64,000 bases of DNA, taken from Mortierella sp. BCC40632 (taxonomy: Eukaryota > Mortierellomycota > Mortierellomycetes > Mortierellales > Mortierellaceae). The position numbers and the translations under genes were made by a program. Of this stretch, positions 27,606 through 39,176 are shown one piece after another (position 1 is the stretch's first letter; every line of letters starts with the position of its first letter). The DNA lies in NCBI GenBank assembly GCA_011634665.1, contig WAEK01000016.1, positions 1,166,001 to 1,230,000 on the forward strand. The letters are read 5' to 3'. The notes beneath the pieces are model-generated. The model worked only from the letters and a program-made list of their open reading frames with translations. It did not search any database and was not told the DNA's origin.

Positions 27606-29549
27606 CTAGGGAATAAGATCCTCAATGTCTTTGTCTTCTCCCTTGAGTCGACTTATTCCCTCTGATGCAGCTCTATGGTCAATATCAGATGTGCTGCTTG
27701 CCTCTACCTCTTCCTGCTTCACTGGGATTAGCGTGTCATCAAAATATTTGCTTGTACCGCCATCTTCCTTCTCGATCTTTACCGGGACATCAGCCTCCTC
27801 CGATTTTATACGCACAGGATGAAGTTCAACCTCGCCTAACACGGAGTCTGGCTCATCCTTGATCTCAGTTTTGACCTTTCTCTTGTTCTTTGGCACTCCT
27901 GTTGCCGATGGACACCGGTCCTGGACAGGACACTCGAAGCAGAGTGGGCCACGAGGAAGGCACAAAACTTGACCAAATCCAACCAAGACGACATTGATCT
28001 CGCGCCAATGCTCCTTTGGTAACCACGACTCCAATGCCTAGTGGTTGAGTGAATGCATTGAAAGTAACAAAATTGATATATCAATAAGATTGGTGGTTGG
28101 TAAAGAGTCTGGCGGAATAGTTGCTGCATCAAAGTGGCAGTATGACATACCATCCTGGTGCCTTCTGGTCCATCTTTCTCGGTCTTTACCCATCTCAGTC
28201 GGTTGGAAATTCGGTGGACATGCGTATCCACGCCAATACCGAGGGTTCTTTTAAAAGTAAATTCCGAGGTCAGCATAGGAAAAAAAAAAAAACTAGCTTT
28301 TTGGTCACGGTTCACTTACTTTTTCCATGCGACTTGGAGCGTAAGGTGAGCCTAGTTTTTTTTTTTTTTTTTTTAAAGAAGACAGCGCATTAGAAGATTG
28401 GTTGATGACTGCGGAGCAAATACTGGCTGCCAGTTTTCGACTAGAAAGTAGCTGTATGATATGAAGGACGATTACCATTTTAGGCCCAACTCCAGGCAAA
28501 GCAATAAGTCCTTCTACAGTACTCGGAATATCACCGTTGTACTTGTCTTTGCAGATCTGTGCAATCTGTTGCATAAATCCCGCCTTTTTGTTGTGAAATC
28601 CCACAGCTCCAATCATTTTGTTCAACTCGTCATAAGACACGTCCAGTACTCCTTGAATGGTGAGACCTCCCTTAAGTTCTTTTTGAAGCTTCCAAATCAC
28701 AACAGATGTCACGGTATCCTTGGTTTGTGATGACAAGACCAGCGACATTAATGTTTGAAAACGGCTCACCTATAAAGAAAGAAAAAAGTGAATTTATTCC
28801 ATAGTGTGAGAATGGTCCGATCAAATGTTAGTACCCTCACACTCACGACCAAAGGATGCAAGAAAAACTCAACTTACCTCGGGTGGGATATGCTCGCCAA
28901 CCTCAGCTAGCCTTTCACAGCCCATAGTGTCGACAGGTGCCGAGACATGCTTTCGAAACTCCTTTATCTTATCAAAGGTTATTTTCCAACCTACAGGTTC
29001 CTTCGTTGCAAACTTGTTCGCCTTTGAGGTGGAGGCGGATGACGACGATGGAGATGATGCTGCAGTATCTTTAGAAAAATCACCTTCGGTAGCTGTAGCT
29101 TGTCGCTTGACACGACTCCTCTTGACTGATTCAACAAGTCCTGTTGGCGAGTCAGGTGAACCTTCAGTGAGAGGCACTACCTGTTCATGCTCCTGGGTGT
29201 CGCGTGTTCGCTTGGCTGCCTGTCGTCGAGAAGATCGGGTAGAGCCAGTCTCTTGTAAAGCTTTACGGTGCTCATCAGCCTCGATTCGTAGGCGCTTTAA
29301 TGTTTCTTCACTCAACTCTCCATCTTCATTTTTAACAATGCCTGCGGTCGCGGAGAGAGACGAGTTGGAACGTGTCAGCCGAGTTGCTGGCCCCGGAGCT
29401 GAGCCTGCTGCGCTAGGAGTCATTTCATTTTCCTGGGTTACAGGGCGCTGTGATCTCCGCTTGTTTGCTGGGTCTGGTTTTGGAGTTAAAAGCTGATGTT
29501 CGGCAACGTTTTTAGCGTCACGAAGACGAGAGCTGGACCTTGTGGTCAT
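27606..29549 (-). CDS. NTH1: Endonuclease III homologue (bifunctional DNA glycosylase/AP lyase)
   Basis: Removes oxidised pyrimidines in nuclear or mitochondrial base-excision repair. Start at 29549 ([20 protein letters not shown]), followed by about 200 residues of charged, probably disordered sequence with basic clusters suited to nuclear import. Core: [13 protein letters not shown], the helix-hairpin-helix LPGVGPKM with the catalytic Lys, a 36-nt exon (28314-28349) giving [10 protein letters not shown], and [15 protein letters not shown] with the catalytic Asp. The 4Fe-4S loop is complete ([18 protein letters not shown]-x6-C-x2-C-x5-C). The C-terminal extension of about 100 residues is acidic and contains at least five psi-K-x-E motifs ([20 protein letters not shown]). 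Human NTH1 lacks such a tail. Confidence 0.93.
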
Positions 29550-29877
29550 TGCTGCAAATATCTATTTTGCCTCGACCGAAATTTCCTTGTCAGAGTCAGG
29601 CTTAATTTTTTTTTTTTTTTTCCCCTCCAAACCAGAAGTCCCAGCATCAAAGAATCGACAAAAACAATGAACAATGAGCCTGACCTTGCGATGGCAGCAG
29701 CTTTGTAAAATGTTCTTGAGAGGAATTGGAAGCAAGAAGGATGTGACCAGATGAATGTGCAAGCTCCTTCAGAACTCATGACATGATCAAGAAGATCAAC
29801 GAGATTGCGACTGCTAAAATTTTATTCGGACCAGGTGGTACCAAAAATGGTGAGGATGAACTAACTGCCCATCTCCC
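29550..29877. other. Intergenic: NTH1 5' flank
   Basis: No gene seen; contains a poly(T) run at about 29606-29622. Probably NTH1 promoter and 3'UTR of the monooxygenase. Confidence 0.6.
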
Positions 29878-31990
29878 TCAGTTGGCAAGAATAGAGGCCA
29901 AATACTTGTTTACATCCCTCCAGGCCTGCTCTCGGACTCCGTTGACACGGTAACTAACGTGTGAATCCGGTCGGATCACCACAATCGCACCTTCTCCATC
30001 CCTGGCGTCCACACCATATCGTTGGTGGACAATTTTACTATAATCCAAAAACACTTTGCCATCGCCACGTCCTCTTTGCGAAAGCACACCTCCGAGTCGA
30101 ATCAAATCCGTTTCTGAAGACTCAGCAGAAATGAGATGGGTCTTGAATAGATTCTTGTCATGATTGAGGTCCAGGAGTGGTGTCTCGTAGTGCCATTTAG
30201 CTCGCCATCCAGAAAGATAGGTATCCATGGTTGACATAAGAGTCTCGACATAATTACTGTCCGAAGGCAAGGATTGTGTTGAAAGCGCGTTGGAAATGAA
30301 GACAAGAATATGGAAACTTCCGATACCAATCATCTCTTGGTGGAGTCGCGTTTCCACCTTGTCTGTCGAAACGAGTGGACCATCGGGAGCGCGGATCCCA
30401 ACTTGGTTATCTTGTCCAGGTGAAGTCTGGTCCTCATGAGCTCTGTTAAGTGCGTTCTCGTGGTAACGAACTCTGAGCTAATATTCAACATCCAGAGAGC
30501 TTAATATTAGTAGGAAACGCATACCACAAATGTGCAGTCATTTTCATAAAGCAGCAACGAACCATGGCAACTTCAGGTAACCGGTTAATGGCCTTCATTA
30601 ACGACACGAGGTACGGTCCGAGCGTAAAGAACACTCTCTTGAACATCCTTCCCATAACACTGTTGTTCTGATTATTGTGCCAGAGCTTAGACGACAACTC
30701 AATAGCTCGATCCGCCATAGGAATCCGTTCTTCATATGTCTCAAGCATGGCTTCGGGCATGAGTCCATGGAGAACTAGACCGAGCTTCCAGGCCAAGTTA
30801 TGAGCATCTTGGAGTCCTGTATTCATGCCTTGGCCACCAGATGGTGAATGCACATGAGCCGAGTCCCCCGCAAGAAAGATCCGGCCTTGATGGATAAACC
30901 TTTCAGCTCGACGTTCATTGACTCGAAAAGCGGTCATCCAAGTAATATCCTTCACCTTGAGTTTGCTTGGTGCAATACAGTCGCTGGCCAGGGATTCTAT
31001 TCTCTCCGGGGTGAGCTCTCGAATCGTTTCGGCGATATCCTCATCAGGGCCAAACATACCAGCATCGAGACCTAGTCTTGCATAACCATTCGACATTGGA
31101 TAGACTATCATCGTCTTGTAATTGGAGCCGACAATATACCTTCCATATCCAAAAAGGTCTAGTAAGTCGACATTCTAAGGTATTGTAGAATCTTCTTCGG
31201 GCCAATGACCTGAATGAACCACTTACGAGATCCCAGAGAGATCCATGTCTGTTTCGTATGTGCAGTCAACGAGATAGGCCTTGTTGGGAAGCGTTCTTCC
31301 ATTGAATGGGATACCCAACTTGTGACGAACAGTCGAACGACCTCCATCAGACGCAATGAGATACTGCGATTGAATGATTTGGGTCTCAAGCTGGGAGTCT
31401 TGGTGATAATCGATTTCCTCTACAAGTCCGAGTATCTCTTTCACAGTGCCACCCTCAGAACTCTGACGTTGTTGATTCGGAGATGAACTCGATTTCACAC
31501 TAGTTCTTTGGATGGTTGTTTCGACAAAAGGCTGGTCATTGGATCCTTGACCCCCTTCCACGACCTTTGTATCTAGTAGTTCCCATCCATATTCGACCTC
31601 TACACCTAGCTTCTTGAGTTGGGCCACTAGAATCTCGCATGTTTTGGCCTGTTCGATCTGAAGTGCATCGTTATACTTGGAATCAGATGCCTCGAGCAAA
31701 GGCATCACCGAGATAAGCTTGTTGCCAAAGAACATGTTGGCATTATTGATCCGACTCCCATGTGCCTCAAAGGCCTCGACAAGGCCCGTCATCTGAAATA
31801 TCTCAAGGCTACGTGGTTGTATGCCCATGGCCTTGGACAATGGCGAGATTCGGTGGTCGCGCTCGATAATCCGTACGCGGATGTGAAGGCTTGCAAGGAG
31901 GTAGGCCGCGTAAAGACCAACGGGTCCGGCACCGGCAATTAGAACTGGAACCTCTGATGAGAGTGAGGGAGTAAACGAAGTCGTTTCCAT
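29878..31990 (-). CDS. Class A FAD-dependent aromatic hydroxylase (phenol monooxygenase type)
   Basis: Predicted NAD(P)H-dependent flavoprotein hydroxylating a phenolic or related substrate. Start at 31990 (METTSFTPSLSSEVPVLIAG). The Rossmann dinucleotide motif is VLIAGAGPVGLYAAYLLA, followed by the acidic ribose-binding ERD. The DG motif appears as LIASDGGRSTVRHKLGI. A second exon contains the GD motif IFLAGDSAHVHSPSGGQGMN and the helix TGLQDAHNLAWKLGLVL. The C-terminal exon (29878-30357) has the thioredoxin-like fold of phenol 2-monooxygenases, ending AIVVIRPDSHVSYRVNGV and WRDVNKYLASILAN. All three fingerprint motifs are intact, so it is likely functional. Substrate cannot be told from sequence; no biosynthetic gene neighbours are present, so detoxification or catabolism is more likely than secondary metabolism. 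Confidence 0.88.
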
Positions 31991-32536
31991 AATGTGGTAA
32001 TCGATGGAGAAAGGAAGACGAAGAGAAGAACGAGAAGTTGAGGTGCTGTCTTAAAAGGGACCTCCTCGCCAAGCCGCTCCCAAAAGCTGTATTAGGCTTT
32101 GATAATTTGCCATTTTGGGACAGGCGCGTCCTTGGCATTATCCCCTTCTCCATACACAGGGTTACCTTCAAGGTCGTCTGGATCTTAGGAATAGGAGTCC
32201 GCTGACTATTTTTTTTTTGGACACCTTGCCCTTGACACGACCGATCTATCACACTCTCTCTTTTGAGCTCCTTGATTTCTTATTTCCTATTACAGTGCGT
32301 GAGAGCCGCCTCTAATTTAGTCTCTCCGCCAAGTAAGGTTGGGCATTGCCTCCTCCCAACTCTAATACTCTAGATTGGTCACTGAACTATTGGCTCCAGG
32401 TCTTCCTAGCAGCCTCCCCTTCCCCTCCTCCCCTTTTTTTTTGTTTGTTTTGTTTTTATAAAAAATAGTAATAATAAAACAAAAACAAAAACAAAAAACA
32501 AAAGAACTTGTAGCCTCCAGTTCTTCATATTCTCGT
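31991..32536. other. Intergenic: monooxygenase 5' flank / UBLCP1 3' flank
   Basis: Nothing coding seen. A/T-rich patch at about 32430-32505 with AAAAC repeats. Confidence 0.6.
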
Positions 32537-32735
32537 TCAATGGTTCCTCCGATGGTCTTTCCAGCGCTTATGGTCAAGTCCTTGGAAATCTGCGAGTCCA
32601 CTAATCTCTACTAGGTACCGGGCCAGATGAAAAAGCTCCCGATCCACATGTCTCGAGACTGCTCCATTTTTGAATGCTCCAATCTTTAGCCCTTGCTTTG
32701 GATTCATCGCAAAGTTTCGAGATCTATTTTTTTTC

Positions 32736-32766
<31 letters not shown>

Positions 32767-34733
32767 GTCAATGCTTTGTTTAGCTCAACATTTGTTGCCA
32801 CTAGAGCGTCAAATCCAATGTAGAAGAAAAAAGAAAAGAAAATACTCCCTTCGTCTGTCAGAACTTCCAAATCCATACAAGCTTGGAACAGAATTGGTCC
32901 CAAGTCAGATGAAGGGATAGTCACAGTTTTGCTTTTGGTGACCAAAACTTACAGATCGTCCACATGGATGGTATTCTTGGCCGAGAACTGAGGGAACTTT
33001 GACCAAATGATATCGAGTGCCTTGACTTGGTGCTTGAATGGCTTGCCATCTCTCTGGCTGAGAACAGAAAACATGGTCGAAATGTCCATGACAAATGAGA
33101 TCTTGTACTCTGGATGGGTTAACAATCCAATGGTTGTTACCTTGGCTTCCAATGCTCTCCACGATGTTTGTGACCAGATCACAATATCGTAATGCTCATA
33201 GCAGACTGTCAAAAAGTCGTGGAGGCCTGGTCTCATCACCTCCACCAGTGCACCGTTGAGTGCTTTGCAATCAATCAACGTATAGTCTAGATCCAGTACC
33301 AATAGTTTCTTGCCTAACGAATTCCAGGGTAAAGTAGATAGTAGACGGGTATTTTCCGTGTGAGCACAGTCAGTTGATGTGCAATTGCCTGCAGGATACC
33401 TCTAACATCAAACGTGAGAGCACGTACCCGATCGCAATGGATGCATAAGATTGATTTGACACTAAAACCACCAACGGAGGGGGCAAACGGAATAAGTATG
33501 ATTACATTGTGCTATTGACCGCATTGTGGACGGAGAGGGGGGGACCAGCAGACTAGCAGATAAGCCCTTACCTTTGAGACAGCACTCCGGAGACTCTTTT
33601 GGTTCTGAGCCAAGTTTGCAAAGGCTTCATCGTCTGGGGTATAGTCCTCCTCCAGATCATTCAAGACCTCTGGCATGACCTCTGGTGGTTTGATCACCTT
33701 TGCTTCTGGTGTGCCTAAACTCGGTCGGATGTAGAAAATGGTACCACACACTAAATTTAGCAAAAGACACCATGGCTAGCATAAAAGCATTGCGATTTTT
33801 TTTTTTTTTTTTCATTTTCACTGTACCCATCATTAGAAATGTCTGGTTGTCCTTAAGAGAGAGTGTCGAAAGAACCACATGGTCCTCCTATGCAATCACG
33901 GACATTTGGCTGGGTCAGTGCACTGAGGAGGAAACCTGAGGGGAGTAAAAAAAAACATTCATCACATTGGTATGCATGCCCCTAGGGAGTGTACTTACGG
34001 GCAGCTTTCCGCGAACAAGCATCAGCTTTTGGCGCTTTGGTTCAACATTTGTGAGCTCCATCTAAAAAAGGGTGTTCGTAGCCAATTGTTTTGGTATCTT
34101 TAGAAAAGAGTCAAGTGGCCAAGTAATAAAAAAAAATGTGTCCGGGCGCCTCTGGTGGTGTACGTATCCTGTCAGCTCCTTACTAGTTTGTTTTTTAGCT
34201 CCCCAATGGTGTAATCAAGGTCGACCTCGAACGGGAGTTTCTTGCCATTCCTATTAGTAGGAATTGAGTGGCAAAAGATAGGAAAAAAAAAAAGTGGTGA
34301 GTATGGGTGGTTGCAGCAAAGAGTAACACAAGGTTCTTTCTCAGCAGCGCACAGTCACTTGAGAGGGTAAATGGAGGCTGTGTGTGGTGCGGGGAGCCGA
34401 CTCGTTGGTTAGAATGGAACCTCGTTCTTACCATTGTGCTGTCAAAGATATGGTTCTCTTGTTATTCTCATTCAGCTGGTCACTACAAAAGTCAGATGGC
34501 GATGGCTCTACCGCATGAGATGCCCCTGGGGACGACTGTGTGGGCGACTGTTCATGGTCCGGGGATAAATCGGAGTTTGGTCCTGTGAGGTCCTTGACTT
34601 CCTCAGCCGCAGTCAACGATGCTGTTGCCTGAACACTAGGACTTGCGACCTGGATTGCCTTGAGAGGAGCAGGGTCCATCGGCTGACCATCCGATTCCTG
34701 AAGACTGGGTGTTGGTCCTGAATTGCTCAGCAT
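32537..34733 (-). CDS. UBLCP1: Ubiquitin-like domain CTD phosphatase (proteasome phosphatase)
   Basis: UBLCP1 dephosphorylates the nuclear 26S proteasome. Start at 34733 (MLSNSGPTPSLQESDGQPMD); the first ~90 residues are disordered and S/P/T/E-rich, longer than in animals. Then the ubiquitin-like fold (TISLTAQWNGKKLPFEVDLD, YTIGELKNK) over several short exons. The FCP/SCP HAD domain is at 32955-33303 and the last exon: MVLDLDYTLID gives the DxDxT nucleophile, IVIWSQTSWRALEAK the second motif, then TMFSVLSQRDGKPFKHQVKA, NTIHVDDL and the last exon SRNFAMNPKQGLKIGAF to LADFQGLDHKRWK. Terminal residues DHRRNH are divergent. Exon borders between 33300 and 34430 are approximate; the intron near 32736-32764 holds a poly(A) tract. 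Family match is strong across the full length. Confidence 0.9.
32736..32764. repeat. Poly(A) tract, about 28 nt
   Basis: Homopolymer next to the last UBLCP1 intron; on the coding strand it is a poly(T) tract just after the 3' acceptor region boundary. Confidence 0.85.
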
Positions 34734-35678
34734 TGTATCCCGGCTGATGGATGGAGAAGGGGAGAGGGTAAAGAAGAGTGGGGCGCGTTCTGCAAAGGAG
34801 GTAGTGCAATAGAGAACGATGACGACAACAATAGGGGGCTTTCGATGCTCCTTGACTACTGAAATATCCTAAAGTCGGGGTATGGCGGCAAATGGCGGCG
34901 GATGGCGGCAGATGGAAGTGAAGGAACAAGGTGCTGATGAGACGAGGAGGGAGCGAAGTGGCTCCTTGTGGACCAACTCACAGTCACGCAGGTTCAAGGG
35001 CGACAAATGAGAATGTACCCATAATCGAGCATTAGCTTTGAAAGTATGATTAAAGCACGAGTGGGCAAGACAGGGGCAACTAAGATGACTCTTTGCCCCA
35101 CCGCCTCGCAGGTCCAGGGACCGGTGGATTGTGCCGGTTCACTCATTTGGTAAGCCTGAATCAACTACAGGGCTCCGTTCCAAAAGGGTAAGCCAAACAC
35201 ATCACTGCTGAAGACCCGTATGTTGAGGTTCTCTGGAGGCCCCCTGGGGGCTCCCTGAATCGAGGGTCATAGTCAGGCAAATGGGAAGCTATCGCCTGAA
35301 TGATAGCAAATAATACGTGTGTGGAGCTGAAAGCGACCTCGTGCCTTGACGGATCAAAGTGTAGAAGAAAGTATGTTGCGAGGCTTCGAAGACAACTCTT
35401 CCAGGCAGTCTAGCTGAATGAGCGTGCATCGTTACCAGATCCATGGCTCATCCATTTCCAGATGACGCAACTCTATTTGCTACAGAGGCGAGCTACCGCC
35501 TCGCCTTTGTTGGTGGCCCTGGTTTAGTGCAACAGCGATTTCACAGCTGGGAGAGTCACGATGCAAAAAAAGAAAAAAAAAATTAGCCCAATAAAACGCG
35601 GGAACGATTGTGATTGTTTTCTCTCTTTGCCACTCTTTTTCTTTCATTACACTTGTACCCTTCCATCTACCAGCTCAC
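34734..35678. other. Intergenic between divergent UBLCP1 and repeat-protein gene
   Basis: About 0.9 kb with no gene recognised. Holds an imperfect GC-rich palindrome at about 35230-35250 and GGCGGCA-type repeats near 34885-34915 (plus strand). Both flanking promoters are expected here. Confidence 0.55.
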
Positions 35679-37840
35679 ATGGCTAAAGGCCCACGTAGGG
35701 AGTTGACGCCTCAACAGAGACTTTGGATGAAGTTTAACTCCCAGGAAAAGCCTCAAAGTATGGGGCTTTGGATGGAGATGAAGTCCCAGAAGGGAATTAC
35801 GATGTTGGGACAACGCCGGTCCGCTGCAGCCAAACAGAATGAGGCCGCGTTGAGGTGGGCCGATGCATTTATAGATATTCACAACTCAGAATATTTCTCC
35901 TCGCTCAAGAGCGCTCGCTTTATCCACCACATGGACTACTTCCGATACTGCAATCCTACTTACTCTCAAAAGACTTTCTTCAACGACCTTTGGATTAATA
36001 AGGTCCTACAGATCGTCAAACATGGCCCTTTCCAACATCTTTCAGATCAATACAGCCGACTGGAGCGTGAGTGGGAAGAGTCGAAGGGAGTAACAAATGA
36101 ATTTTGGCAGCAAGTTCAAGCTAAAGAACAGAGCCAGCACGACATGCCGAGCTCTAAGCAACGACAGGTTGTTATACAGGAGACCGCTGTAGTCCGGCTC
36201 AAGGATACTTACCACCGCGATATGCCGAGTTACAGGAGACAACCTGTCACTACACAAGAAACTGCTGTGGGCCAGCTCAAAGATCTTTACCGGCGCGACA
36301 TGCCGAGTTGCGGGAGTCAGCTTCTCGCCACACAGGAGTCTGCTGTAGGTCAGCTTGAAGGCACTTTCATGCACGATATGTCGAGTTTCAGGAGCCAACA
36401 GGTTGCTACACAGGAGACTACTGTAGACCAGCTCGAGGACACGTACCGAGTCTGCAGCAAACGGACTCGGCTAGCGGTCGGTATGTATCAACCCTATATT
36501 TTGACAAAGAATGAGATGTGAAGGAGTAGCGGAATACTAACACTGGGTGAATCCAGGCTGTGATATTGGAAATGAACTGGTTCAAAATACAATACTCCCA
36601 CGTAGTAAGTCCTGAGCATGCAATGCTCCGTCAAACATGCTCCGAATCACATCATGTTGTAACCGATCAATTCATCGATTCACACAGGCTATTTTTCTAG
36701 CAGTACACTCGAGAACTCAACACCAGCAGAAATTTCCCACCTCGTGGGACCAGGAACCCATACATCTGAGCTCACTGGATCATCTCTGTACTACAAGGAC
36801 AACACTTGTGTTTCCATGACGCTCATGGATTATAGGCGCCACCAAGTGAATCATGAATTTTCTCTTCAGAATCACCAAGTCAAAGAAATTTTGTCTTTGA
36901 ACTTTGTGTTTTTCGACCGCCTCCTCTGCGATCTCCAGGAAGATGAACTGGAGCAGTGGGAACGAGGCCTTGATGACAGTGATAAGGCTTTTGTGATAGG
37001 TCTATCCGAGGCATGCCGTCGGCGAGATCGCGATGAGGCACTTTTAGCCCTGTATTCTCTTGGCATCAAACACAATCTCATCACTTCGCCTCTCTTCCTT
37101 ACAGCCCATGGTCTCATGTCAACTTCAGCGCTTTGGGCAGACTTTGTTCTTGATCGGGACAATGAAGGCTCTTTCGTTGAACGTTTCGTCAAACCCTTTA
37201 TAAACGCCTTCTTTGGACAGTTTGAGGAAGCGAGACTCTGTTGGTAAGAGCTCATTTATTTTTATTTTTATTTTTGTTTTTTGCTTGCTTTTTTTCCCCC
37301 TAACGGTGCGACTGCGCCTTCCAAATCACAAATAGGACCGGTGACGTTCTGAAGACAGGACAGATTGACACTGGTGAGCGTCTATATCCTGATATAATGC
37401 TGTCATCCACATCCACTCCACAACAAACAGTTCTTGTTGGAGAGGTCAGGGCACTGACTGCATCTGATCAGGAATGCTGCCGAGACCGCATCAAGCTGTT
37501 TATTGAAATGAAGCACTGTCTGGACGGTCTCCTCAACTATGGGGTGGATGGCCCCGTAGTTGGTATTCTCGTTCAGCGGTTCCGGGTAGAAGTCTGGAGT
37601 ATGACGTTGCCGTACGAAGCACTGTATGTGCCGACACAGTTGGGCTCGTTTGACCTGATCACGTCAAGATATTACTTTGGCGCCTTCCTCGCTCTGACCC
37701 CTCCGCTTCTTGCTGCGAAGGCGGTCATTCAAGACACACTGAGGCGCTTGAGTCGAGGACAGAACACCCCATTGAAAACGAGATGGATGCGTGGTACATA
37801 CCACTGGAGTCCCCATTCATTCTCCAATGATAGGTGCTGA
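35679..37840 (+). CDS. Lineage-type protein: 26-aa tandem repeats plus PD-(D/E)XK-like C-terminus
   Basis: Not a named family that I recognise. Start at 35679 (MAKGPRRELTPQQRLWMKFN). Four exons join in phase: 35679-36484, a short one giving CDIGNELVQNTILPR, one from about 36688 (YFSSSTLENSTPAEISHLVG) and one from about 37336 (TGDVLKTGQIDTGERL). Residues about 154-257 are four tandem 26-residue repeats (78 bp period). The C-terminal part has helices (FDRLLCDLQEDELEQWERGL) then ERLYPDIMLSS ... TVLVGEVRALTA ... CRDRIKLFIEMKHCLD. The spaced Asp, Glu-x-Arg and following basic helix look like a PD-(D/E)XK nuclease fold in which the usual Lys is Arg. Large families with such cores are common in Mucoromycota (family knowledge); function here is inference. 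Ends FSNDRC. No signal peptide. Confidence 0.6.
36138..36449 (+). repeat. Four in-frame 78-bp tandem repeats
   Basis: Units start at 36138, 36216, 36294 and 36372, each encoding 26 residues of the form (H/R)DMPS...QETAV-QL-DTY. No indel breaks the period although the nucleotide sequences have diverged. Confidence 0.9.
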
Positions 37841-38429
37841 AGGAAAAAAAAAAAAAAAAATAGCAACGAATCTTTGCAAGAACGTTTCTAAGTGTACATA
37901 GCCAACAACGTACCCGCCTTGCACTTTTGAATATATCAAATAGCGGTCTAACTTGCAGTATACACATGAAAGTTTAGAGAGATAACACGGGATACCACTT
38001 GACTGATCCAGATACATAACAGCTTCTGTTAGCTGAACAGGCTAGCTAGAACGTAAAGAATCCAAAGAGCTTGCACTGGTGATCCCGATAATGTTTGAGG
38101 AAACAAACTGGCCGTCATCCTCAAGAGCTAAACTAAATAGGGCATGGTTATGCAGAGAGAAAAAGTTCAAAAAGATTGTACATCTTGGACGGACCTAGTT
38201 TTAGGACATCTTGCCACTTTTTTTTTTTTTTATAATCAAAATCAAAACCTCGACATGATACGACTGTGCTCCAGCGGCCTATAGTTTAGAGTCGATGAGT
38301 ATACCCCACCATATGCTGTGAACAATTGAATGCCTCTGCCTGGTAAAGCACGTTTATCAACATTACATCTGCAATCTATCATGAAAGGTGGATTGGGGAG
38401 GATTGAAAGGTCAAAGGTCAAGGCCTTTG

Positions 38430-38464
<35 letters not shown>
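38430..38464. repeat. Poly(A) tract, about 34 nt
   Basis: One of the longest homopolymers in the window; intergenic. Confidence 0.9.
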
Positions 38465-38467
<3 letters not shown>

Positions 38468-38680
38468 CAGAATCCATCCTGACATGGTATATCTGCGTGA
38501 GATGCCAACATCTCTCTCTTTGACATTGGACGTCTGATTGAACTCGTGATACGCTACTTGCTCTATTTAGCTTGGGTAGTGGGGCGTAGCATTGATGTCT
38601 CCCTTCCCTCCCCTCGTCCAGATGGTACAAAAACCATTCCCCCTTTCCCTCTCAATTAAAGCGATATTCAATAGACCGTC

Positions 38681-39088
38681 CCAAGGTATTGACTGAGCCA
38701 TGGCCTTGGTCAACATCATAAACTATCATATCCTCTCTCTCCTATGCTAAGTCAGCTGTATTTATATCACCCCGAGCATATTTGATCCTTCGATTCCTTC
38801 ATCTGAAAGGTAGGAGCCAAGAGCCAACTCACAGTAGACTGGAAGTATTGAACACGGTAAAGAGTAGAGGGTAGGATAAAGAACTCTCCGAAGTGACTCC
38901 CCTTCGATAGCCATTCACGTAAGCTTCCCTTTGCAAACTCATCCTAGTTTGGTCCACATATGGAACTATACCTCAAGATCTATTTGTTGATTGCGTCTGC
39001 CTTTAGAAAAGAAGAAAGTTGAGGAAACCTATCTCTGGAGTGACAATATAACTATTCCCGAATAGTTGTTCCCCTCTATTACTGTAAG
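38681..39088. repeat. Diverged direct repeat, copy A
   Basis: Aligns by eye with 40193-41005 in the same orientation: shared blocks include CCAAGG..TTGAC, GGAGCCAAGAGCC, AAAGAAC.CTC, GGCCATTCA-like, GGAA.TATACCTCAAGATCT and GAAAGTTGA. It lies just upstream of the decayed gene at 39177. Confidence 0.7.
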
Positions 39089-39176
39089 TCACTGGCGCTT
39101 TTCTCATAGCATATCATTATCTCCAAGAAAAAAAAAGAGAAAAGAATATTTATTAATTAGATATATCCTTCCTTAG

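Larger units (their letters stand above)
37841..39176. other. Intergenic / accessory interval with repeat copy A
   Basis: No gene recognised. Contains poly(A) at about 37840-37860 and 38430-38464 and copy A of a diverged direct duplication (38681-39088). An exon upstream of 39177 may lie here because the sequence just before it looks like an acceptor (TTCCTTAG). Confidence 0.5.
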
